This document shows positions 33,606-42,437 of a DNA stretch of 64,000 nucleotides, piece by piece. The stretch lies in assembly GCA_050485405.1 (NCBI GenBank), contig JBJHBI010000010.1:1-64000 (forward strand), given 5' to 3'. Position 1 is the first letter of the stretch, and every line of letters begins with the position of its first letter. This stretch comes from Saliniramus sp050485405 (GTDB lineage: Bacteria; Pseudomonadota; Alphaproteobacteria; Rhizobiales; Beijerinckiaceae). The position numbers were made by a program, and so were the translations under genes. The notes under the pieces were generated by a model. It made no database searches and was not told the DNA's origin. It saw only the letters and a program-made list of their open reading frames with translations.

Positions 33606-34735
33606 GCCCGCGCCTGCGCGATCTGGCGCAAGCGCATGATGCCCATTTCATGCGCGCGGCGCTCGCCCTCGGCGAACGCAATCTCGGTGCGACCTGCCCG
33701 AACCCTTCCGTTGGCGCGATCATCGTCGACTACGCCTCCGGTGCGCCCGTGATCGTCTCGCGCGGCATCACCGATGCCGGCGGGCGCCCCCATGCGGAGC
33801 GCGTCGCGATCGATCTGGCTGGCGCGGCTGCGCGCGGCTGCACCATCTACGTCACGCTCGAACCCTGCTCGCATCACGGCAAGACGCCGCCCTGCGCCGA
33901 GGCGATCATCGCCTCTGGGATTGCGCGGGTCGTGACGGCCCTGTCCGATCCCGATCCCCGCGTCGCCGGGCGCGGCCACGGCCTGCTGCGTCAGGCGGGG
34001 CTGCTCGTCACCACCGGGATCGAGGCGCAGGCGGCGGCGCGCAGCCATCGCGGGCACGTGCTACGCGTGACGCAAGGGCGCCCCGCCGTCACGGTCAAGC
34101 TCGCACGCACTGCCGATGGTTATGCCGCAGCCGCCGGCGCCGAGCGGCTGATGATCACCGGTGCGATCGCGAATGACCGCGTCCATCTGATGCGCATGCA
34201 TGCCGATGCGATCATGGTGGGCGCCGGCACCGTCGCCGCCGATGATCCGCGTCTCGATGTCCGTCTGCCCGGCCTCGCCTCCCGCTCACCGGTGCGCGTG
34301 GTGATCGACAGCCGGCTCTCCCTCGATCTCGATTCGCGGCTGGTGCGCAGCGCCGGCGATCCGCCGAGCTGGGTGATCACCACGGTGGATGCGCCCGTCG
34401 AAGCCGAGCGACGGCTCGTCGCGGCGGGGCTCGAAGTCATGCGCGTCGGCGCCGACGATGCGGGACGGGTACGGCTCGACGAGGCGCTGCGTCTGCTGGG
34501 CGCGCGCGGCATCACCCGCGTCTTCTGCGAGGGCGGGCCGACCCTGGCCGAAGGCCTCGCACAGGCGCGGCTGATTGACGAAGCCGTGCTCGTCACCGGG
34601 AAGGATCGCCTCGATCAGCCGGGCCTGCGTGCTGTCGGACCGGCACTCGCGCATTATATCGAGGCCAGCATGCAGCCCTTCGCCGAGGACGAGGCGGGGG
34701 CGGACCGGTTTTCATTTTTCGAAAGGAGCGCGTGA
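33602..34735 (+). CDS. ribD: Bifunctional pyrimidine deaminase / reductase of riboflavin synthesis
   Basis: A 377-residue fusion. The N-terminal deaminase has the zinc motif P-H-A-E-R-V and E-P-C-S-H-H-G-K-T-P-P-C-A. The C-terminal RibD_C reductase begins near 155 and contains N-D-R-V-H-L-M-R-M and the late G-G-P-T-L-A. It carries out the second and third steps of riboflavin synthesis. It overlaps nrdR and is immediately followed by ribE. Confidence 0.95.
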   Translation: MSPRLRDLAQAHDAHFMRAALALGERNLGATCPNPSVGAIIVDYASGAPVIVSRGITDAGGRPHAERVAIDLAGAAARGCTIYVTLEPCSHHGKTPPCAEAIIASGIARVVTALSDPDPRVAGRGHGLLRQAGLLVTTGIEAQAAARSHRGHVLRVTQGRPAVTVKLARTADGYAAAAGAERLMITGAIANDRVHLMRMHADAIMVGAGTVAADDPRLDVRLPGLASRSPVRVVIDSRLSLDLDSRLVRSAGDPPSWVITTVDAPVEAERRLVAAGLEVMRVGADDAGRVRLDEALRLLGARGITRVFCEGGPTLAEGLAQARLIDEAVLVTGKDRLDQPGLRAVGPALAHYIEASMQPFAEDEAGADRFSFFERSA

Positions 34736-35359
34736 ATGTTCACGGGCCTCGTCACCGACAAGGGCACCATCGCCGCGATCAGCGACCAGCCGGATCTGCG
34801 CCGGGTGCGGATCCATTCCGCCTATGATGCTGACGGTATCGCGCTCGGCGCCTCCATCGCCTGCAACGGCCCCTGCCTCACCGTGGTCGACAAGGGCGCC
34901 CGCGAGGGTGGCTCCTGGTTCGACGTCGATATCGCCGCGGAGACGCTCGCGCGCACCAATGCCCGCGCCTGGAAGGTGGGCGATGCGCTCAATCTGGAGC
35001 GCTCGCTGAAGATCGGCGACGAGCTGGGCGGGCATATCGTCACCGGCCATGTCGACGGCGTCGCCACCATCGTCGCCCGCGAAGAGGTCACGGCTGCCGG
35101 GGAATGGGGGCCGACGGCGCGTTTCGAGATCGAGGCGCCCGCACCGCTCGCCCGCTTCATCGCCGAGAAAGGCTCGATCTGCCTCGACGGCACGTCGCTG
35201 ACGGTGAACAGCGTCGCGGATAACCGCTTCAGCGTTCTCCTGATCCCCCACACGCTGGCCGTCACCACCTGGGGCGGGCGCAAGGCGGGGGACACGCTCA
35301 ATATCGAGATCGACCTGATGGCGCGCTATGCCGCGCGGCTGATCGAAGCGAAAGACTGA
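34736..35359 (+). CDS. ribE: Riboflavin synthase alpha subunit
   Basis: A 207-residue protein with two homologous lumazine-binding repeats. It begins M-F-T-G-L-V and the second repeat contains I-A-E-K-G-S-I-C-L-D-G-T-S-L-T-V. It dismutates dimethyl-ribityllumazine to riboflavin. The start is adjacent to the ribD stop with GGAG a few bases upstream. In many relatives ribH and nusB follow; here a convergent glk gene begins after seven bases. Confidence 0.95.
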   Translation: MFTGLVTDKGTIAAISDQPDLRRVRIHSAYDADGIALGASIACNGPCLTVVDKGAREGGSWFDVDIAAETLARTNARAWKVGDALNLERSLKIGDELGGHIVTGHVDGVATIVAREEVTAAGEWGPTARFEIEAPAPLARFIAEKGSICLDGTSLTVNSVADNRFSVLLIPHTLAVTTWGGRKAGDTLNIEIDLMARYAARLIEAKD

Positions 35360-35366
35360 TCGGTTC

Positions 35367-36389
35367 TCACACGCGCCACAGCCGCTCTCCATAAGCCAGC
35401 GCGAATCGCTGCGGATCGGCGCCGATCCCGGCCATGGCGCGCAGGATGATGGCGTCGTCGAGCATCAGCGCGAGCGGCATCGTGCGCGCGAATGCGGCGA
35501 CGGGTTCCTTGGCGGTGAATTGGCGGCGGAACTCGTCCGGGTCGATCAGGCGCGCGAGCGCATGCACGACGCCGCCGCGCAGGAAGACACCGCCGGTCGC
35601 GCCGAAAGCGAGGGCGAGATCGCCGGCGGTGCGCGCGAGAAGCTTCAGGAAGATACGTGCACTCGCCGCCGCATGCGGATCAGTACCGGCGAGCGCCGCC
35701 TCGGCGATCTGCGGCGGCGAGATCGCATCAGCATCACCGGAATCGATGCCGAAATCCGGGGCGAGCGCGGCATGGAGCCGTGTCAGGCCGGGGCCGCAGA
35801 GCAGGGTCTCGGCGGTGACGCGCCCGTGCTGACGCGCGATGCGCGGCCAATAGGCGTCGTCTTCCGGATCCTGCGGGCCGATCCCGACATGACCGCCTTC
35901 ACCGGGAAGCGGCAGAAAGACATCACCGCAATGCGCGAGCGCCGCGACGCCGAGCCCGGTGCCGGGGCCGAGCACGAGTTTCGGCCCGCGCCCGGGCACG
36001 ATTGTCGGTCCGACCGGCGAGACATCCGCTTCCCCGATGAAGGCGAGGGCCAGCGCCGCCGCCTCGAAATCGTTGAGGAGCAGGCCCTGTTCGAGCCCGC
36101 AGGCCTGCGCGATCGCCGGTCCGTCGAAATGCCAGGGCGCATTGGTGAGCCGCGCCTGCCGCCCGGTGACGGGGCCGGCGGCGCAGATGATCGCGGCACG
36201 CGGGCGCACATCCCCGCAGGCGGCGACCGCCTCGCTCAGCGCTTCCTCCGGACGCGCATGTGCGGCGGTGGCGAGCTTGGTGACGAGGCGCGGCGGATCA
36301 CCCGGTGCGCGGGTGAGCGCGAAACGGGCATTGGTGCCGCCGATATCGGCGACGATGAGCGGATGCGCGATGGCGGTCGGAGCGTTCAT
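35367..36389 (-). CDS. glk: Glucokinase
   Basis: A 340-residue bacterial glucokinase. The phosphate-1 motif is V-A-D-I-G-G-T-N-A-R-F and the adenosine region G-P-G-T-G-L-G. The sugar site includes L-N-D-F-E-A and the zinc-free E-G-G-H-V pattern of group A kinases. It phosphorylates glucose with ATP. It is downstream of rpoN on the same strand by about 60 bases, so read-through is possible, and convergent with ribE. Confidence 0.92.
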   Translation of the reverse strand: MNAPTAIAHPLIVADIGGTNARFALTRAPGDPPRLVTKLATAAHARPEEALSEAVAACGDVRPRAAIICAAGPVTGRQARLTNAPWHFDGPAIAQACGLEQGLLLNDFEAAALALAFIGEADVSPVGPTIVPGRGPKLVLGPGTGLGVAALAHCGDVFLPLPGEGGHVGIGPQDPEDDAYWPRIARQHGRVTAETLLCGPGLTRLHAALAPDFGIDSGDADAISPPQIAEAALAGTDPHAAASARIFLKLLARTAGDLALAFGATGGVFLRGGVVHALARLIDPDEFRRQFTAKEPVAAFARTMPLALMLDDAIILRAMAGIGADPQRFALAYGERLWRV

Positions 36390-36445
36390 GCCCGCAACGA
36401 TACGGCAGGCGCCCCGCTGGTGTGAAGGGGCGATCCGCCGATGCC

Positions 36446-38053
36446 TCAGCCCGCCTTCAGGCGACGGCGCTCGATCGAGGAGGGGATGCGCAGGGATTCA
36501 CGGTACTTCGCCACCGTGCGCCGGGCGATATCGACGCCCTGCCCCTTCAGGGCCTTGACGATGGCGTCGTCGGAGAGGATGCGTGCGGGATCTTCCTGGT
36601 CGATCATCTGCTTGATGCGATGGCGCACGGCTTCCGCCGAATGGGCGTCCTCGCCGGCAGCCCCCGGGATCGCGGCGGTGAAGAAGTATTTCATTTCGAA
36701 CACGCCCCGGCTGGTGCCGATCGACTTGTTCGAGGTGACCCGCGAGACGGTCGATTCGTGCATGCCGATCGCATCCGCCACGGTCTTCAGATTGAGCGGG
36801 CGCAGACCCGCCACCCCATGGGCGAAGAAGGCGTCCTGCTGGCGCACGATCTCGGAGGCGACCTTGACGATGGTGCGCGCGCGCTGGTCGAGGGAGCGGG
36901 TCAGCCAATGGGCGTTCTGCAGGCATTCGCCGACATAGGCCTTCTCGGCTTCCGTGCGCGCCGCCGCCGAGACGCGCGCGTAATAACTCTGGTTCATCAG
37001 CACGCGCGGCAGGGTCTGCGGGTTGAGATCGACGAGCCAGGTCCCGTCGGGCGCCGCGCGCACGAACACGTCCGGGATCAGGATCTCCGCCGGCGCACCG
37101 CCGAAGGCGCGGCCCGGTTTCGGATCGAGAGCGCGCAGCTCGGCGATCATCTCGGCGAGATCGGCGTCATCGACCCCGCAAAGCCGCCTCAAAGCCGCGA
37201 GATCGCGCTTGGCGAGCAGATCGAGATGGGAGAGCAGTGCCTCCATGCAGGGATCATAGCGGTTGCGTTCGCGCAATTGCAGCGCGAGGCATTCCGCGAG
37301 ATCGCGCGCGCCGATCCCCGTCGGCTCGAAGCTCTGGACCACCTCCAGAATGGCGGCGACCTGCGAGGGCGGCACCGACAGCCGGTCGGCGATCGCCTCG
37401 ATGCCATCGGTGAGATAGCCCGCTTCGTCGATCGCATCGATGATGAATTGCCCGATCAGCCGCCCGCGCGGATCAGGCACGGCGAGATCGAGCTGGGCGA
37501 GGAGATGATCGCGCAGGCTCACCTCGCGGGTGAGATTGCGCTCGAGCCCTTCATCGTCCTCGAAGGATCCGCCGGCACCCACACCGTTCCACATGCCCTG
37601 CGACAGCGCGAGCTCGTCGCCCCCGGACATGGGTGTCTCGCCGGGATTTTCGTTCTGGAAGACGTTTTCGAGGGAAGTGTCGAGCGCGCTCTCGATGGTC
37701 GAGCGCTCCGGCGCCATATCGGCGGCGAGCCACGGATCGGGCGCGCCTTCGCCCTCGCCCTCGGTGCCGTCACCGCCCGGATCGCTGCCGCCATCGCCGC
37801 CGTCGGAATCAGCCGAGAAGGCCGATGAGGGCTCCTCGGCGCGATCGGCCTCCGGCGCATCGCCGGACGTGCCGTCGCTCTCGTCGCGTTCGAGAAGGGG
37901 GTTGCGTTCGAGCTCGGCCTCGACATAGGCCACCAGATCGAGATGCGACAATTGCAGCAGCTTGATCGCCTGCAGCAATTGGGGCGTCATCACGAGCGAC
38001 TGCCCCTGGCGCAGCTCCATGCGCGGTGCCATACCCCTAGGCGCGATACTCAT
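36446..38053 (-). CDS. rpoN: RNA polymerase sigma-54 factor
   Basis: A 535-residue sigma-54. The Gln-rich region I is at the N-terminus (L-R-Q-G-Q-S-L-V-M-T-P-Q-L-L-Q-A-I), then an acidic region II, the core-binding part, the helix-turn-helix (H-E-S-T-V-S-R-V) and the RpoN box A-R-R-T-V-A-K-Y-R-E near the end. It directs activator-dependent transcription of nitrogen, C4-dicarboxylate or flagellar genes. It stands apart from hpf-ptsN, unlike the common rpoN-hpf-ptsN order. The start is ATG at 38053 in a gap of 151 bases after the kinase gene. Confidence 0.96.
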   Translation of the reverse strand: MSIAPRGMAPRMELRQGQSLVMTPQLLQAIKLLQLSHLDLVAYVEAELERNPLLERDESDGTSGDAPEADRAEEPSSAFSADSDGGDGGSDPGGDGTEGEGEGAPDPWLAADMAPERSTIESALDTSLENVFQNENPGETPMSGGDELALSQGMWNGVGAGGSFEDDEGLERNLTREVSLRDHLLAQLDLAVPDPRGRLIGQFIIDAIDEAGYLTDGIEAIADRLSVPPSQVAAILEVVQSFEPTGIGARDLAECLALQLRERNRYDPCMEALLSHLDLLAKRDLAALRRLCGVDDADLAEMIAELRALDPKPGRAFGGAPAEILIPDVFVRAAPDGTWLVDLNPQTLPRVLMNQSYYARVSAAARTEAEKAYVGECLQNAHWLTRSLDQRARTIVKVASEIVRQQDAFFAHGVAGLRPLNLKTVADAIGMHESTVSRVTSNKSIGTSRGVFEMKYFFTAAIPGAAGEDAHSAEAVRHRIKQMIDQEDPARILSDDAIVKALKGQGVDIARRTVAKYRESLRIPSSIERRRLKAG

Positions 38054-38204
38054 CGATACCCCGTCGGCTCCGGTTTCAATCGCGGCGGCGACACTACCGG
38101 CATGGTTCTTGCATCATTTCGTTGAGCATTCGTACCGCGTCTGACGGCATTCGTCAAAGACGTATCGGGGAAAGTGCGGATCGAGGCGGCGGGGCGCCTG
38201 CCGG

Positions 38205-41200
38205 TCAACCGGCGACGACGCGGGCAGGCGGGAAGACGACTTCCGCGAGCGTTCCCTCGTCCTTGCGGGACGTGATGCGCAGGCTGCCCTGATTCGCCTC
38301 GACCAGCGCCTTCGTCAGCGGCAGGCCGAGCCCGGTTCCGCCCGCCTTGCGGGTCGTGGCGAGTTGGCGGAACGGTTCGAGCGCGGCGGCGATCTCGCCC
38401 TCGTTCATGCCGATGCCGGTATCGCGCACCCGGAAGATCACGTCCCCCTGGTTGCCCCGCGCCGTCGAGACGATGACCTGCCCGCCCGCATCGGTGAACT
38501 TCACCGCGTTCGAGAGAAGGTTGATCACGATCTGCCGCATCGCACGTTCGTCGACGAGGACGGGCGGCAGCCGATCGGCGAAGGAGGTGCGCAGGACGAT
38601 GCGCTCGCGCGCGGCTTCGGGCTGCATCATCGCGACGCCCGAATTGACGAGATCGTTGAGCAGGACGGGGGTGAAGTTCAGCTCCATCCGGCCCGCCTCG
38701 ATCTTGGCGAGATCGAGCAGATCGTTGACGAGGCTGATCACGTGTTCGCCCGAGGCGTGGATATCGGTGAGGTAGTCGCGGTAGCGCTCGTTGCCGACGG
38801 GGCCGAAGCGCTCGTCGAGCATCACTTCGGCAAAGCCGATGATGGCGTTGAGCGGGGTGCGGACCTCGTGGCTGATCCGGGCCAGAAACTCCGATTTCTG
38901 GGCGCTGGCCGCCTCCGCCGTCCGGCGCGCGGCGACGAGTTCGTTCTCGGTCTGCTTGAAGGCGGTCATGTCGCGCAGGACGGCGCAGAATTTGCGGTCG
39001 AGCCCCTCGCCCACGGTTCCCAGCGTCATGAAGAGCGGGATGGCGCCGCCCTGGCGCACGCGCCCGAGCACTTCGCAGCCGTCATTGAGGACGCTGCGCA
39101 TTCCGTCATCGCGCATCGCGGCGAGATATTCGAGCGCGCTGACATGGCTCTCGGTTTCGAGCAGTTGCGTGAGGCCCTCGCCGGCGATTTCGCGCTGGTC
39201 GTAGCCGAACAATGCCTCAGCCGCCCGGTTGAGCGACAGGATACGGCCGCTCTGGTCGAGGACGACGATTCCGTCCGTTGCCGTATCGAGGATCGCCGTC
39301 TGCTCGCGCAGGCGTTCCTCGCGCGCGGCGAGATCGGCCTCGAGGGCGCGCAGGCGCTCCACCGGATCGGTCTCTGCGATCTTGCGCAGCATCAGCATCG
39401 AGGCGGGATAGCCGAGCCAATCGACCGTCGTCAGGCGGATCTCGACCGCGACAGAGGCGCCGTTCCGGCTCGCGATGATCAGCGGGGCGGTGCTCTCCTG
39501 CGCCGCCTCGGTCAGGGCAGCCGGGCGGGCCTGGAACAGGCGGGCGAGGCCACCGGCCTCCATGAAGGCCGCGAGATCGCCGTAGCCGAGGAGATCGAGC
39601 AGATAACGGTTGACGAAGAGCGCATCCTCGCCGCGATGCACGACGACGCCGGCGGGCAGACGATCGAGCACGGCGCGTATATCGGGGGTGCGGTCGTTCG
39701 CGGCGGCGATGATCACCGGCGCCGATCCGCCCGTATGGCCGCCGCCGAGCCTGCCGCCTACCCGCGCCGGAGTTGCGCTCTGGGCACCGTCCTCTCCGGC
39801 GGTCTCGCCGGGATTGACTTCCTCCGCCGGGGCTTCGCCAGTTTCCGGATCGTCGCCGGCGAAACGCGCGCCGAGGGCCTTGGCGATCTCGCGGAAGGCG
39901 TTGCGCTCCTCGACGGAGAGCGGAGCGGGCCGTGGCCCGTCGGCCGCCCTCGCTTCTTCTGCGGACCCGGTTTCTGCATCCGGTTGCGATGCTTCGTCGG
40001 CTTGCGATATGGGCTCGGACGGAGAGCCGGGCGTCTCGTCATCTCCCGGCTGATGCGCCCCGATATCCGCTTTCTGCACGTCGCTCGGCGCTGATTCAGG
40101 CGCGGCGGCTTCATCGTCGGCAGTAGCGTCGTCGACGATCCGCAGAGGCGGCGCCGCATCGCCGAGGCGCCCCCCGATGCGCGTGGCGAGACCGGCCATC
40201 AGCATCACCGATCCCGACGCGTAGCGTTCCTGCGAGGCGGCGGATGTTTCCGCTTGCAGCGCGTGCGCGCGCGCAGCTTCCGCGAATTCGCCCGCGCCGA
40301 GTGACGCCGTAATCGCGACCGGTTCCGCAGGCGCATCGAGCGCTTGCGCGCTCACCCCTTGCTCATGCTGGTCTTGCGCATGCTCTTCTTGCGCACTCTC
40401 TTCTTGTACATTCTCTTGCCGCGCAGGGGCTACTTCCGCAGGCTCTTCCTGCGCCGGCTCTTCCTGCAAGCCGCTCTCTTGCTCGACGCCCTCTTGCTCT
40501 GCGCTCTCATGCGAAGGCTGCGGCTGCGCTTGCGCCGATGCATCCTCCATCACAGGTCCCTCAGCCGGGCCCTCCACCGGCTCGGGAACCAGCGTGGCGA
40601 GGGGTGCCGGGATGATTGGCTCGTCGGATGCCGTCTCGGTCGACACGGCCTCGGTCGACGCGATCTCGCCTTCCGGCTCCGCTGCGGCGTCCTGCGGCTG
40701 CGGCAACAGCATCGCCCAGTCGCCCCTGATGTCGGGGCGGGCAATGCCGAACCCGCGATAGGCGCCCTCGCGCCCCGCCGCGCCGGGAGCAGGGAAGCCG
40801 GCGAAATCGACGGCGACGGCAAAGCCGCCCTCCGCCTTCCAGAAGATCCGGCGCCCCGAGAAGGTCTCCCGCCGGGCGATCAGCTCGAGAACGATATCCT
40901 TGGGATCGAAAGCCAGCGCGTCGGGCTCGGTGACATCGAGAATATCGGCCAGCCTCCGCCCCACGATCTGCGCGCTCGATGCGCCGACGGCAGAAGCGAG
41001 ATCACCGCTGATCCGGGTGATCGAACCGCCCGTGTCGCATTCCCAGAGGAAGCGCACGGGGGCCGACGGGACCGGTGATTCGGCCTCGCGCGGCGCCTGC
41101 GCCGGGGAAACCGCATCTTCGGGTTGCTCTTCGACCTGCGGCGGCGGGGCCTGTCGACCGGGGCGACGGATCTGGGGAATGCGGTCGACGAAGGTGAGCA

Positions 41201-41558
41201 CGAGCGCGGTGCTGCCATCGGGCATGGAGATACGGCGCAGGGCGCAGGTCGTCAGCGGCGCGAGGGTGCTCGTCTCGAAGCGGATCTTCTCGAACCTCTT
41301 GCCGGTCACGGGCGCTTCGCTGCGAGCCAGGGCCTCTATACGCCGCGCGGCCGGAAGCGAGGGGTCGATGCGTCCGTCGGGGGCGATCACGATCGCGCTC
41401 GCGAGCGCGCCGGTCCGATCACTCGACCAGAGCAGCCGCAGCGGGTCCGCAGCAAAGACGAGCGCGGCGACCCCCGGTGCCAGCAAGGGGGCGAGATCCG
41501 GTTCGCGGCCCATCAGCGCGATGGCTTCGTCGATCTCTTCGAAGGTCACCCGGAACAC
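38205..41558 (-). CDS. Large cytosolic PAS-containing sensor histidine kinase, PdhS/DivJ-like
   Basis: A 1117-residue kinase with no obvious membrane helix. Order: N-terminal PAS-like region, a long Gln/Glu-rich low-complexity stretch at about 340-400, more PAS domains at about 620-850, HisKA with phospho-His897 in S-H-E-V-R-T-P-L-N, and HATPase (N-L-L-S-N-A-V-K-F-T-D, D-T-G-I-G-M, G-G-T-G-L-G-L-P). The length, cytosolic nature and L-T-D-I-H-A-S-G-E-H spacing fit PdhS/PleC/DivJ relatives that act on DivK. The start is a GTG at 41558; a GTG at 41549 is possible. It may feed the CckA-CtrA pathway. Confidence 0.85.
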   Translation of the reverse strand: MFRVTFEEIDEAIALMGREPDLAPLLAPGVAALVFAADPLRLLWSSDRTGALASAIVIAPDGRIDPSLPAARRIEALARSEAPVTGKRFEKIRFETSTLAPLTTCALRRISMPDGSTALVLTFVDRIPQIRRPGRQAPPPQVEEQPEDAVSPAQAPREAESPVPSAPVRFLWECDTGGSITRISGDLASAVGASSAQIVGRRLADILDVTEPDALAFDPKDIVLELIARRETFSGRRIFWKAEGGFAVAVDFAGFPAPGAAGREGAYRGFGIARPDIRGDWAMLLPQPQDAAAEPEGEIASTEAVSTETASDEPIIPAPLATLVPEPVEGPAEGPVMEDASAQAQPQPSHESAEQEGVEQESGLQEEPAQEEPAEVAPARQENVQEESAQEEHAQDQHEQGVSAQALDAPAEPVAITASLGAGEFAEAARAHALQAETSAASQERYASGSVMLMAGLATRIGGRLGDAAPPLRIVDDATADDEAAAPESAPSDVQKADIGAHQPGDDETPGSPSEPISQADEASQPDAETGSAEEARAADGPRPAPLSVEERNAFREIAKALGARFAGDDPETGEAPAEEVNPGETAGEDGAQSATPARVGGRLGGGHTGGSAPVIIAAANDRTPDIRAVLDRLPAGVVVHRGEDALFVNRYLLDLLGYGDLAAFMEAGGLARLFQARPAALTEAAQESTAPLIIASRNGASVAVEIRLTTVDWLGYPASMLMLRKIAETDPVERLRALEADLAAREERLREQTAILDTATDGIVVLDQSGRILSLNRAAEALFGYDQREIAGEGLTQLLETESHVSALEYLAAMRDDGMRSVLNDGCEVLGRVRQGGAIPLFMTLGTVGEGLDRKFCAVLRDMTAFKQTENELVAARRTAEAASAQKSEFLARISHEVRTPLNAIIGFAEVMLDERFGPVGNERYRDYLTDIHASGEHVISLVNDLLDLAKIEAGRMELNFTPVLLNDLVNSGVAMMQPEAARERIVLRTSFADRLPPVLVDERAMRQIVINLLSNAVKFTDAGGQVIVSTARGNQGDVIFRVRDTGIGMNEGEIAAALEPFRQLATTRKAGGTGLGLPLTKALVEANQGSLRITSRKDEGTLAEVVFPPARVVAG

Positions 41559-41695
41559 CTTAAAATTGCGCTTCCTACGTTCACCAATGATTAACCGATC
41601 CCGACTCGGAACGCATCCCTGTTAGCGCGGGTAACCTTACATCAACCTTAATGAGCCGGCGATACGGCGGTTGATTTTGCAGTGCACAATGTATA

Positions 41696-41710
41696 TATTG
41701 CGTCGCAATA
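41696..41710. promoter_or_regulatory. Palindrome upstream of the phasin gene, possible PhaR-type operator
   Basis: TATTGCG-T-CGCAATA is a perfect palindrome of 15 bases with an odd centre, and its core TTGC-N3-GCAA resembles operators of alphaproteobacterial PhaR repressors of phasin genes. It lies about 95 bases before the phasin start. Confidence 0.45.
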
Positions 41711-41804
41711 ACACGGCGGCGCGCGACGTGCGCCCGGCGCGGTCTCGACGTTTGACCGAGAAGGCGTGATGATGAGCCGCCCCGTGTTCGACAAGGAGGA
41801 TATC

Positions 41805-42260
41805 ATGACCGACAAGACCCCCAAGCTCGAAGTCCCCGCCGAAATGCGCGAATTCGCCGAGCGCAGCATCGACCAGGCCCGCAAGGCCATGGACGGCTTC
41901 GTCTCCGCCGCGATGAAGGCGATCGACACGTTCGAGGGTTCCACCTCGACCGCCGGCACCAGCATGAAGGACATGCGTCACAAGACCTTCAGCTATGCCG
42001 AGCAGAACCTCAAGGCGGCCTTCGACCACGCCCAGAAGCTGGTCAAGGCGAAGGATCCCACCGAAGCGATGAAGCTTCAGGCGGAATTCATGCAGAGCCA
42101 GTTCGCCGCCATGCAGAAGCAGATGCAGGATTTCGGCGAAGTCGCCAAAACCGGCATGACCGAGGCGCAGAAGACGATGACGGAAGCGTCGAAGACCATG
42201 ACGCAGAACGTCACCGCCGCCACCAAGGCAGCGACCGAAGCGGCTCAGCCGAAGAAGTAA
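41805..42260 (+). CDS. Phasin-family protein
   Basis: A 151-residue phasin. AAGGAGG before the ATG at 41805 is a perfect ribosome-binding site, so earlier in-frame ATGs are not used. The protein is a single amphipathic coiled-coil helix rich in Met, Lys and Ala, for example A-A-M-K-A-I-D-T-F and a C-terminal T-E-A-Q-K-T-M-T-E-A repeat. Phasins coat polyhydroxyalkanoate granules. The promoter gap carries a perfect palindrome at 41696-41710. Confidence 0.87.
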   Translation: MTDKTPKLEVPAEMREFAERSIDQARKAMDGFVSAAMKAIDTFEGSTSTAGTSMKDMRHKTFSYAEQNLKAAFDHAQKLVKAKDPTEAMKLQAEFMQSQFAAMQKQMQDFGEVAKTGMTEAQKTMTEASKTMTQNVTAATKAATEAAQPKK

Positions 42261-42437
42261 GTGCATTGCGCGCATCTGCGCGCTTCGACCGGGCGCGGCG
42301 AAGATTCTTCGCTGCGCCCGCCGCTCATCCGCCGTATGGAATGCCGGCCTGCGAGAACCGCATGAACCGGCGCCGCGTCACGGCGGGTCGTTGTGAAACG
42401 GCCGGATGTCGGCCGCATCGGACAGGACAGGCAGATC

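Noticed and set aside
33590..33610. FMN riboswitch before ribD
   Set aside because: ribD overlaps nrdR by four bases, leaving no room for a leader RNA.
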